The notes under the pieces: model-generated
Told to the model about the DNA's origin: nothing
The model's input: only the letters and a program-made list of their open reading frames with translations
Database searches by the model: none
Source: an uncultured Haemophilus sp.
GTDB taxonomy: Bacteria; Pseudomonadota; Gammaproteobacteria; Enterobacterales; Pasteurellaceae
Length of the DNA stretch: 6,220 bases
NCBI GenBank assembly: GCA_959600045.1
Contig: CAUGKJ010000057.1
Location: 1-6,220 of the forward strand
Direction: 5' to 3'
Program-made: the position numbers and the translations under genes
Shown: in pieces, positions 1-5,272 of the stretch
How positions within the stretch are numbered: position 1 is the first letter of the stretch
How the letters are laid out: each line of letters begins with the position of its first letter

Positions 1-606
1 TTCGTTTATGTGCGTCGAATTAAAGATGATGCGAAATTAGAAGATATTTATATTTATACTTTTGATGACCAACGTAATCTCACTCATTTGAAGCATGCGA
101 ATCAAGCACAATATTCTGCAGAAAATAATCAATGGCAGTTACGTCAAGTGAATAATTCAGCGGTATCAAAAGAGCAAATTACCACGACAAACCGTTTAAC
201 AGAAGATTGGGCGACGAGCTTAACGCCAGATAAATTAGGCGCAGTTTCATTACGTCCAACATCATTATCCATTTCAGGTTTGTATGAATATATTGCGTTC
301 TTAAAACAAACAGGACAGGATTCTCGCCGTTTTGAATTAACCTATTGGCGTAAGATTTTACAGCCGGTTTCTGTAGGTGTGATGATGATGCTTGCGTTAT
401 CTTTTATCTTCGGTTCATTACGTAGTGTCACTGCAGGGGCGAGAATCGTCACGGGGATTTGTTTTGGGTTCTTGTTCTATGTCGTCAATGAAATTTTTGG
501 ACAAATGAGCGTGGTATTTAATGCACCAGCTTTTTTAGGTGCGCTGATGCCAAGCCTCTTGTTTATGGCGATTATTTGGTGGCTACTTGCAAGAAAACGA
601 GATTAA
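1..606 (+). CDS. lptG: LPS export ABC permease LptG, C-terminal part (5' end outside window)
   Basis: LptG is one of two inner-membrane permease subunits of the LptB2FG transporter, which extracts lipopolysaccharide from the inner membrane and passes it to the LptC/LptA bridge. The frame is open from base 1 (codons for F, V, Y, V before RRIKDD), so the gene enters from the left. The GTG at 10 is an internal valine, not a start. About 201 residues are visible; the family is about 360 long. The first 100 or so are polar and strand-rich, matching the end of the periplasmic beta-jellyroll domain. After the cytoplasm-proximal stretch YWRKILQP come three hydrophobic segments at about 361-420, 436-508 and 524-592, matching the last three membrane helices. 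The protein ends in a positive tail, ARKRD. lptF would be expected just upstream, off the edge. A hairpin terminator follows 15 bases after the stop. The family call is confident; F versus G rests on recalled similarity to E. coli LptG (YjgQ). Confidence 0.88.
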   Translation, partial: FVYVRRIKDDAKLEDIYIYTFDDQRNLTHLKHANQAQYSAENNQWQLRQVNNSAVSKEQITTTNRLTEDWATSLTPDKLGAVSLRPTSLSISGLYEYIAFLKQTGQDSRRFELTYWRKILQPVSVGVMMMLALSFIFGSLRSVTAGARIVTGICFGFLFYVVNEIFGQMSVVFNAPAFLGALMPSLLFMAIIWWLLARKRD

Positions 607-621
607 TTAATACAAAAAATG

Positions 622-652
622 AAAAAGGCGAACTGATATAGTTCGCCTTTTT
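622..652 (+). terminator. Intrinsic terminator of lptG
   Basis: A perfect 12-bp inverted repeat, AAAAAGGCGAAC at 622-633 and its complement at 641-652, encloses a 7-base loop. The descending arm ends in five T, then G and TTT. It starts 15 bases after the lptG stop. The run of A on the ascending arm gives U on the other strand too, so it could also act as a backup for fbp transcription from the right. Confidence 0.85.
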
Positions 653-664
653 GTTTGCTAAAAA

Positions 665-692
665 AAAGTGCGGTCAAAATTGACCGCACTTT
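665..692 (-). terminator. USS-pair hairpin, terminator of fbp
   Basis: Two uptake signal cores face each other: AAGTGCGGT at 666-674 and its complement at 683-691. Together with flanking bases they form a perfect stem (665-676 with 681-692) and a 4-base loop. Read on the minus strand, the hairpin lies 6 bases past the fbp stop codon and is followed by a run of seven T (complement of 661-667), which makes a good rho-independent terminator. Inverted USS pairs doubling as terminators are well known in Haemophilus. Confidence 0.85.
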
Positions 693-698
693 AGGAAT

Positions 699-1703
699 TT
701 AATCTTCTTTAAATTCTCTCATCATTTCTTCTGCTTTTTTCACCATTTCTGCGGAACCGACGAAAAGTGGTACACGTTGGTGAAGTTCAGTTGGTTGAAT
801 ATCTAAACTTCGATTGTAACCATCAGAGGCAATACCGCCTGCTTGTTCCGCTAAGAATGCCATTGGATTGCCTTCATAAAGCAAACGAAGCTTACCATTT
901 GGATAGTTAGTTGCACTTGGATAAATGTAGATACCGCCTTTTAATAAGTTACGGTGGAAGTCTGCCACTAATGAACCGATATAACGTGACGCATAAGGGC
1001 GATTAGTTGCTTTATCTTCCTCTTGGCAGTATTTAATGTATTTTTTTACCCCTTGTGGGAATTTGAGATATTGTCCTTCGTTGATGGAATAGATTTTGCC
1101 ATCTTTTGGCATTTGCATATTTTCATGAGAAAGACAGAATGTACCGATAGATGGATCGTAAGTGAAACCATTTACACCATGACCAGTAGTATAAACCAAC
1201 ATGGTAGAAGAACCATACACTATGTAACCCGCAGCCACTTGTTTATTACCCGGTTGCATAAAGTCTTCTAAAGTAACAGGTGAGCCAATTGGTGAAACAC
1301 GACGGTAAATAGAGAAGATTGTCCCAACTGAAACGTTTACATCAATATTGGATGAACCATCAAGAGGATCGGTCAAAATAATATATTTCGCATTGCGAGC
1401 ACGTTCAGTATCAAAAGCGATAAAGCTTTCTTCTTCCTCAGAAGCAAAACCCGCTACCTCTTCACGCGACATAAGGGCCGCATTCATGGTGTTATGGGCG
1501 AATAAGTCCAATTTCATTTGGCTTTCACCTTGTACGTTTTCGACACCAGACTGGCCAAGTATATTGGTTAAACCCGCTTTGTTGATATCACGATGAATGA
1601 TTTTTGCTAATAAACGAATAGAAGACAAAATACCACTAAGTTCCCCTTTTGCATTTGGGTACTCTGCTTGGCGTTCAACAATAAATTCACTCAATGTTTT
1701 CAT
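699..1703 (-). CDS. fbp: Class I fructose-1,6-bisphosphatase
   Basis: Fbp hydrolyses fructose 1,6-bisphosphate to fructose 6-phosphate and phosphate, the committed step of gluconeogenesis, in the cytoplasm with Mg2+. The 334-residue protein is full length (E. coli Fbp is 332). The metal and phosphate motif DPLDGSSN is at residues 112-119, preceded by an acidic run around 88-92 that supplies a further metal ligand. The substrate-binding stretch [12 protein letters not shown] is at 240-251. [20 protein letters not shown] at 271-290 carries the conserved metal-ligand Glu277 and the end of the active site. The ATG at 1701-1703 is supported by AAGGAA at 1709-1714, about 5 bases upstream. The gene stands alone: it converges with lptG, ends in a USS hairpin and is divergent from the methionine gene. 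A candidate -10 element and an FNR-like palindrome lie upstream. No residue I know to be essential is missing. Confidence 0.97.
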   Translation of the reverse strand: MKTLSEFIVERQAEYPNAKGELSGILSSIRLLAKIIHRDINKAGLTNILGQSGVENVQGESQMKLDLFAHNTMNAALMSREEVAGFASEEEESFIAFDTERARNAKYIILTDPLDGSSNIDVNVSVGTIFSIYRRVSPIGSPVTLEDFMQPGNKQVAAGYIVYGSSTMLVYTTGHGVNGFTYDPSIGTFCLSHENMQMPKDGKIYSINEGQYLKFPQGVKKYIKYCQEEDKATNRPYASRYIGSLVADFHRNLLKGGIYIYPSATNYPNGKLRLLYEGNPMAFLAEQAGGIASDGYNRSLDIQPTELHQRVPLFVGSAEMVKKAEEMMREFKED

Positions 1704-1744
1704 TTTTATTCCTTTTTTATAATTGTTAAATAATAGACCCTTTT

Positions 1745-1750
1745 ATTATA
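1745..1750 (-). promoter_or_regulatory. Possible -10 element of the fbp promoter
   Basis: The minus strand reads a perfect TATAAT from 1750 to 1745, which would start transcription near 1738 and leave a leader of about 35 bases. The bases at the right distance for a -35 box (about 1768-1773, TCAATC) match poorly and lie inside the FNR-like palindrome. That could mean the promoter depends on an activator. In AT-rich DNA a lone TATAAT is weak evidence. Confidence 0.4.
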
Positions 1751-1763
1751 TGTTATTTAGCAC

Positions 1764-1781
1764 TTTTGATTGAGATCAAAA
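1764..1781. promoter_or_regulatory. FNR-box-like palindrome upstream of fbp
   Basis: TTTTGAT, a 4-base spacer TGAG, and ATCAAAA form a perfect 7-bp inverted repeat. The core 1766-1779 matches the FNR consensus TTGAT-N4-ATCAA at all ten specified positions. Its centre (1772.5) lies about 34 bases upstream of the transcription start implied by the TATAAT at 1750-1745. This is closer than the usual -41.5 activator position and overlaps the -35 region, so repression is as possible as activation. It fits the TGTGA-N6-TCACA CRP consensus less well. Confidence 0.55.
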
Positions 1782-1818
1782 TGCGAAGAATGAGATCTTT
1801 GTCACATTTTATTTTTGA

Positions 1819-2018
1819 TACAAAACCTTGACAATGTATATTTATTCGAAAAGGATTGAGTTTAAAAATTATCGGAAAGACATATGAGAAATGATGTACT
1901 TAATATCGCTACATCGTTCTATTTGGCATAATCGGATGTGGATAAACTGCGCGAAGTGGCTAAGGTTTTATTGGAGCAATCGAAAGAATACCATAAGGCA
2001 GTGAAAGCATTGCAATAG
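1819..2018 (+). pseudogene. Decayed 3' end of a protein gene, possibly patatin-like phospholipase
   Basis: From 1884 the forward frame encodes MRNDVLNIATSFYLA, hits TAA at 1929-1931, and continues as SDVDKLREVAKVLLEQSKEY and a few more residues to TAG at 2016-2018. The stop is one base change from CAA (Gln). Just upstream, a frame open from 1819 to 1884 and offset by one base reads MYIYSKRIEFKNYRKDI. Joined, these look like one protein tail: a beta strand, a linker and an amphipathic helix. A USS hairpin with a T tract begins 12 bases after the final stop, as expected past a real gene end. The pattern (strand, then a TSFYL-like motif, then DVDKLREVAK..LLEQS) recalls, from memory only, the C-terminus of patatin-like phospholipases. 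No upstream catalytic part is present. It could instead be two chance frames; a GGAAAG at 1874-1879 would even allow a 15-residue peptide from 1884. Confidence 0.45.
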
Positions 2019-2029
2019 TTTATAGGCTT

Positions 2030-2065
2030 AAAGTGCGGTTAAAAATGGCCGCACTTTTTCTTTTT
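2030..2065 (+). terminator. USS-type hairpin with T tract
   Basis: AAAGTGCGG at 2030-2038 pairs with CCGCACTTT at 2049-2057, with two further G-T pairs inside, and is followed by T-rich 2055-2065. The left arm is a perfect USS core (2031-2039). The right arm reads AAGTGCGGC on its own strand, one base off the core. It faces forward and has no intact forward gene before it, which supports the reading that the remnant ending at 2018 was once a gene. Confidence 0.75.
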
Positions 2066-2111
2066 AAATGTTATATCAATTCCATTCATATAAAATTACA
2101 ATAAAATTCAC

Positions 2112-2148
2112 ATCCATCTAGACGTCTAAATCTTTAATGAAGACGTTA
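2112..2148. promoter_or_regulatory. MetJ operator (met boxes)
   Basis: AGACGTCT at 2120-2127 is a perfect copy of the 8-bp met box bound by the SAM-dependent repressor MetJ. The in-phase 8-mer before it (2112-2119) matches 5 of 8 and the one after it (2128-2135) 4 of 8. A further copy at 2141-2148, AGACGTTA, matches 6 of 8 but is 21 bases from the perfect one, so it is out of the 8-bp phase. MetJ binds cooperatively to two or more adjacent boxes. The operator lies 73-80 bases before the start codon of a methionine synthase-like gene, where a methionine repressor is expected. Confidence 0.72.
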
Positions 2149-2152
2149 ATTT

Positions 2153-2161
2153 TGTTACACT
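2153..2161 (+). promoter_or_regulatory. Possible extended -10 of the metE-like gene
   Basis: The stretch TGTTACACT resembles an extended -10 (TG-N-TATAAT) with TACACT at 2156-2161 matching 4 of 6. A weak -35 candidate is at 2133-2138. If right, the met boxes flank and overlap the promoter, which suits repression. Other placements, such as TATCTT at 2167-2172, are also possible. Confidence 0.3.
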
Positions 2162-2199
2162 CAGTCTATCTTAAAATTAATTAAATATAGGAAAGCAAA

Positions 2200-3345
2200 A
2201 TGAGTAAACTTTTTCCAAATGCCACAATTCGGACTTCTGCGCCATATCGTTTTGATATTGTAGGCAGTTTTTTACGTCCAGAGAATTTAAAACAGGCTCG
2301 TCATCAATGCAGTTGTGGTGATATTTCTTGTGCTGATTTAACGCAAGTTGAAGATGCAGAAATTGCTAAATTGGTTGAACATCAAAAAAATGTTGGATTA
2401 CATGCAGTGACCGATGGTGAATTTCGTCGTACTTTTTGGCATTTAGATTTCTTAGCGGCATTAGATGGCGTGAAAGAAGTGGATGCTGAAAAATTTTCAG
2501 TGCAATTTAAGCACGATAATGTCCGTCCGAAAACGTTAAAAATTGTGGATAAGATCGGTTTTTCAGAGAGCCATCCTTTCGTAGAGCATTACCGCTCATT
2601 GCAAAAAATGGCAGGGGAGACTGAAGTTAAATTAACCATTCCTTCTCCGTCTATGCTTCATTTAATTTGTACAGTACGAGCCACAGATTATCAGCCAATT
2701 GAACGTTATAAAGATAACAATCAGTTGTTATTAGATGATATTGCTGATGCTTATATTGATGCGATGAATATCTTCTATAAATTAGGCTGCCGTAACTTAC
2801 AGTTGGATGATACCAGTTGGGGCGAGTTCTGTGCGGAAGATAAACGTAAAACCTATACTGAACGCGGTTTAGATTTAGATCAGATTGCTAAAGATTATGT
2901 GTATATGTTAAACAAAATCGTAGCTGCGAAACCAGCTGATTTAGCGATTACAATGCATATTTGTCGTGGTAACTTCCGTTCAACGTGGTTCTCGGCAGGT
3001 GGTTATGAGCCTATCGCAGAAACCTTATTTGGTCATTGTAATGTAGATGGTTTCTTCTTGGAGTATGACAGTGATCGTGCAGGCGATTTCAAACCTTTAC
3101 GCTTTATTAAGAATCAACAAGTGGTGTTAGGATTAGTAACCTCAAAATCGGGTGAGTTAGAAAACCGTGATGAAATTATTGCTCGTATTAAAGAAGCAGC
3201 ACAATATGTGGATATCAATCAACTTTGCTTAAGTCCACAATGTGGTTTTGCTTCAACAGAAGAAGGGAATATTCTGACAGAAGAACAACAATGGAAAAAA
3301 CTCGAATTTATCCGTAGTATCGCGGAAGAAGTTTGGGGTAAATAA
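2200..3345 (+). CDS. Short MetE-like methionine synthase (cobalamin-independent family, C-terminal domain only)
   Basis: This 381-residue protein belongs to the MetE catalytic-domain family (COG0620; B. subtilis YxjG/YxjH are of similar length). These transfer a methyl group to a zinc-bound thiol, normally that of homocysteine to give methionine, in the cytoplasm. Motifs: VGSFLRP at 21-27, TDGEFRR at 71-77, LDDTSW at 202-207, and the zinc ligands His253 and Cys255 (HIC), Glu288 (LEYD) and Cys348 (QCGF), all intact. Full MetE is about 750 residues; its N-terminal half, which helps bind polyglutamyl folate, is absent, so the methyl donor is uncertain. CSCGDISC at 37-44 is an odd cysteine cluster. 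The ATG at 2200 has AGGAAAG at 2189-2195. The gene stands alone, with a met box upstream and a terminator downstream. It could be annotated metE, but full-length MetE it is not. Confidence 0.9.
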   Translation: MSKLFPNATIRTSAPYRFDIVGSFLRPENLKQARHQCSCGDISCADLTQVEDAEIAKLVEHQKNVGLHAVTDGEFRRTFWHLDFLAALDGVKEVDAEKFSVQFKHDNVRPKTLKIVDKIGFSESHPFVEHYRSLQKMAGETEVKLTIPSPSMLHLICTVRATDYQPIERYKDNNQLLLDDIADAYIDAMNIFYKLGCRNLQLDDTSWGEFCAEDKRKTYTERGLDLDQIAKDYVYMLNKIVAAKPADLAITMHICRGNFRSTWFSAGGYEPIAETLFGHCNVDGFFLEYDSDRAGDFKPLRFIKNQQVVLGLVTSKSGELENRDEIIARIKEAAQYVDINQLCLSPQCGFASTEEGNILTEEQQWKKLEFIRSIAEEVWGK

Positions 3346-3360
3346 TTTCAATTGGAATGT

Positions 3361-3396
3361 AAAAGGGATAACGGTGAAAGCGGTTATCTCTTTTTT
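3361..3396 (+). terminator. Intrinsic terminator of the metE-like gene
   Basis: The arm AAAAGGGATAAC at 3361-3372 pairs with GTTATCTCTTTT at 3383-3394 (one G-T pair), leaving a 10-base loop, and a run of six T ends at 3396. It begins 15 bases after the stop codon. Confidence 0.8.
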
Positions 3397-3399
3397 ATG

Positions 3400-3427
3400 A
3401 AAGTGCGGTTAAAAATGACCGCACTTT
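3400..3427. repeat. Inverted uptake signal sequence pair
   Basis: AAAGTGCGGT at 3400-3409 faces ACCGCACTTT at 3418-3427, both carrying the perfect 9-base Hin USS core, with an 8-base loop. It lies between the terminators of two convergent genes and may serve as a second terminator for either, but its T and A flanks are short. Confidence 0.85.
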
Positions 3428-3437
3428 TAAATAATAA

Positions 3438-3463
3438 AAAAGGAAGCCGATAGACTTCCTTTT
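3438..3463 (-). terminator. Intrinsic terminator of lysS
   Basis: AAAAGGAAG at 3438-3446 pairs with CTTCCTTTT at 3455-3463 around an 8-base loop. Read on the minus strand it starts 18 bases after the lysS stop and ends in a run of six T (complement of 3436-3441). Confidence 0.8.
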
Positions 3464-3480
3464 ATGTTATTTTAATTTAA

Positions 3481-4989
3481 TTATTTTTGACGCATTGCAG
3501 GGAAGAGGATCACATCACGGATAGATGGTGCGTTAGCGAAAAGCATTGCTAAGCGGTCGATACCTAAACCTTCACCTGCTGTTGGTGGTAAACCGTGTTC
3601 AAGTGCAACAACGAAGTCATCGTCTTTAAACATCGCTTCATCATCACCCGCTTCTTTCGCTGCAACTTGTGCATCAAAACGTTCATTTTGGTCTTCAGCA
3701 TCGTTTAACTCTGAGAAGCCATTACCAATTTCACGACCACCAATGAACAATTCAAAACGGTCTGTTACTTCTGGGTTTTCATCGTTACGACGTGCAAGCG
3801 GAGAAATCTCTGCAGGGTGTGCCATTAAGAAGGTTGGTTGAATTAAGTGATGTTCAGCTACTTCTTCAAAGATCGCATTCACGATAGAGCCTAAACCCCA
3901 AGATTTTTGTACTTCGATACCTAAGCGTTCAGCGGTTGCTTTTGCACGATCGAAATCATAAAGATCTTCTTTTACGATACCTTTATCAGCACCATATTTA
4001 ATGGTTGCATCATGTAATGTAATACGTTCAAATGGTTTGCCGAAGTCAAATTCTAAATCACCGTATTTCACAATGGTGGTACCAAGAATATCAATCGCTA
4101 ATTTACGCAATAATTCTTCGGTATTATCCATTAAATCATGATAATCCGCATAAGCTTGGTAGTATTCAAGCATGGTGAATTCAGGGTTATGACGAACAGA
4201 AACTCCTTCATTACGGAAGTTACGGTTTAATTCGAAGACACGTTCAAAACCACCAACCACTAAACGTTTTAAGTAAAGTTCTGGCGCAATACGAAGGTAC
4301 ATATCAACGTCTAATGCATTGTGGTGAGTGATAAATGGACGAGCAGATGCACCACCTGGAATCACTTGTAGCATTGGAGTTTCAACTTCCATGAAACCTT
4401 TAGAAATAAAGAATTCACGAATACCCGCCACCACTTTTGAACGAATCACAAAAGTACGACGAGATTCTTCGTTAGAAATTAAATCTAAGTAACGTTGACG
4501 ATAACGGGCTTCCATGTCTGTTAAACCATGGAATTTGTTTGGTAACGGACGAAGTGCTTTGGTTAAAAGTTGAACTTCAGTGGTTTTGATGGTTAATTCA
4601 TTGGTTTTGGTTTTGAAAAGTGTGCCTTTCACCCCAATGATATCGCCTAAATCCCAGTTACCGACATCTTCAGAATAAACGCCTTCAGGAAGGTTATCAC
4701 GAGCAACATATAATTGGATTTTGCCACTCATATCTTGCAAGGTAATAAAGGTGGCTTTACCCATTGCACGACGAGTCATAATACGACCTGCAACGGCAAC
4801 TTCAATGGCTTTTTCTTTTAATACTTCACCATCTTCGGCTTCGTACTTATCATGTAAATCTTGAGCAAGGGCGTCACGACGGAATTGATTCGGGAACGCA
4901 TTACCTTTTTTACGTAATGCGGCTAATTTTTCACGGCGAACGAGCATTTCGCCATTGAGATCTAATTCTTTCACTTCTTGTTCTGACAT
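3481..4989 (-). CDS. lysS: Lysyl-tRNA synthetase, class II
   Basis: LysS charges tRNA-Lys with lysine using ATP, in the cytoplasm. The 502-residue protein is full length (E. coli LysS is 505). An N-terminal OB-fold anticodon-binding domain spans about 65-143. The class II catalytic core follows: motif 1 [11 protein letters not shown] at 198-208, motif 2 with FRNEG at 258-262 and [13 protein letters not shown] at 270-282, and motif 3 [11 protein letters not shown] at 474-484. The insert [17 protein letters not shown] at 414-430 is typical of bacterial LysRS. The ATG at 4987-4989 has GAGG (complement of 4998-5001) 8 bases upstream and a good promoter beyond it. In E. coli lysS follows prfB in an operon; here the upstream neighbour is the 3' end of nrdB behind its own terminator, so lysS is transcribed alone. 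Confidence 0.97.
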   Translation of the reverse strand: MSEQEVKELDLNGEMLVRREKLAALRKKGNAFPNQFRRDALAQDLHDKYEAEDGEVLKEKAIEVAVAGRIMTRRAMGKATFITLQDMSGKIQLYVARDNLPEGVYSEDVGNWDLGDIIGVKGTLFKTKTNELTIKTTEVQLLTKALRPLPNKFHGLTDMEARYRQRYLDLISNEESRRTFVIRSKVVAGIREFFISKGFMEVETPMLQVIPGGASARPFITHHNALDVDMYLRIAPELYLKRLVVGGFERVFELNRNFRNEGVSVRHNPEFTMLEYYQAYADYHDLMDNTEELLRKLAIDILGTTIVKYGDLEFDFGKPFERITLHDATIKYGADKGIVKEDLYDFDRAKATAERLGIEVQKSWGLGSIVNAIFEEVAEHHLIQPTFLMAHPAEISPLARRNDENPEVTDRFELFIGGREIGNGFSELNDAEDQNERFDAQVAAKEAGDDEAMFKDDDFVVALEHGLPPTAGEGLGIDRLAMLFANAPSIRDVILFPAMRQK

Positions 4990-5051
4990 ATCCTTTACCT
5001 CGCTAGTTTGTAATTAGAATGTGATTTATTGAAAATAAACAGGTTTCTTCT

Positions 5052-5080
5052 ATTCTACCCATAGCATGGTTTTTTGTTAA
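5052..5080 (-). promoter_or_regulatory. Sigma70 promoter of lysS
   Basis: On the minus strand a -35 box TTAACA (5080 to 5075, 5 of 6 matches) and a -10 box TAGAAT (5057 to 5052, 5 of 6) are separated by exactly 17 bases. Transcription would begin near 5045, giving a leader of about 56 bases before the lysS start. No riboswitch or attenuator structure is apparent in that leader. Confidence 0.7.
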
Positions 5081-5202
5081 GCCTTTTTTAATGAAGTCAT
5101 CTGTTTTATGAGGAAAGTGTTATCGATAAAGGTAGGAAAGCTAAATTGTGCTATTTTTTTAACCAAAACGTTTATCACTATGTCTTGATATTCATGCAAA
5201 CA

Positions 5203-5257
5203 AAAGAGCGGTCAATTTTCCAAAGGTTTTAAACTCAGAAAACACTGACCGCTCTTT
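5203..5257 (-). terminator. Terminator hairpin of nrdB with USS-like arms
   Basis: AAAGAGCGGTCA at 5203-5214 and its exact complement at 5246-5257 form a 12-bp stem with a long 31-base loop. Past a 2-base bulge the stem can extend by about six pairs. On the minus strand it lies 15 bases beyond the nrdB stop and is followed by TTTTGTTT. Each arm is one base off the USS core (AAGAGCGGT instead of AAGTGCGGT), the same change on both sides. Confidence 0.65.
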
Positions 5258-5272
5258 GCGTAGAATGATTAA

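Larger units (their letters stand above)
1704..2199. other. Divergent intergenic region between fbp and the metE-like gene
   Basis: This 496-base AT-rich stretch has no intact gene. From left to right it holds the fbp ribosome site and a possible fbp promoter, an FNR-type palindrome, a broken forward gene remnant (about 1819-2018), a USS hairpin with a T tract, and a met box plus possible promoter for the metE-like gene. The segment 2066-2110 is very AT-rich and I see nothing definite in it. Confidence 0.8.

Noticed and set aside
10..12. GTG as the start of the first gene
   Set aside because: The frame is open to base 1 and the protein lacks the N-terminal half of LptG, so the gene simply enters from outside the window.
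1023..1271. Forward open frame of 82 codons opposite fbp
   Set aside because: It lies wholly antisense to a confidently identified gene, and its translation shows no domain-like pattern.
1348..1596. Second forward open frame of 82 codons opposite fbp
   Set aside because: Antisense to fbp, over the [14 protein letters not shown] region; a shadow of the real gene's codon composition.
1828..1856. TTGACA at 1828-1833 as a -35 box of a forward promoter
   Set aside because: No acceptable -10 element lies 15-19 bases downstream (AAGGAT is the best), and the bases fall inside a stretch that may be decayed coding sequence.
1884..2018. Programmed read-through of TAA at 1929 to make a 44-residue protein
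   Set aside because: TAA is the least leaky stop and no stimulating structure is evident; decay of a former gene, with a frame slip just upstream, is simpler.
2101..2199. SAM riboswitch or MetR site before the metE-like gene
   Set aside because: No SAM-riboswitch-like helices and no clear TGAA-N5-TTCA element are visible; the met box explains regulation better.
4990..5200. Small peptide gene or riboswitch in the lysS leader and upstream
   Set aside because: Frames on both strands stop after a few codons and I see no conserved riboswitch or T-box features, only a sigma70 promoter.
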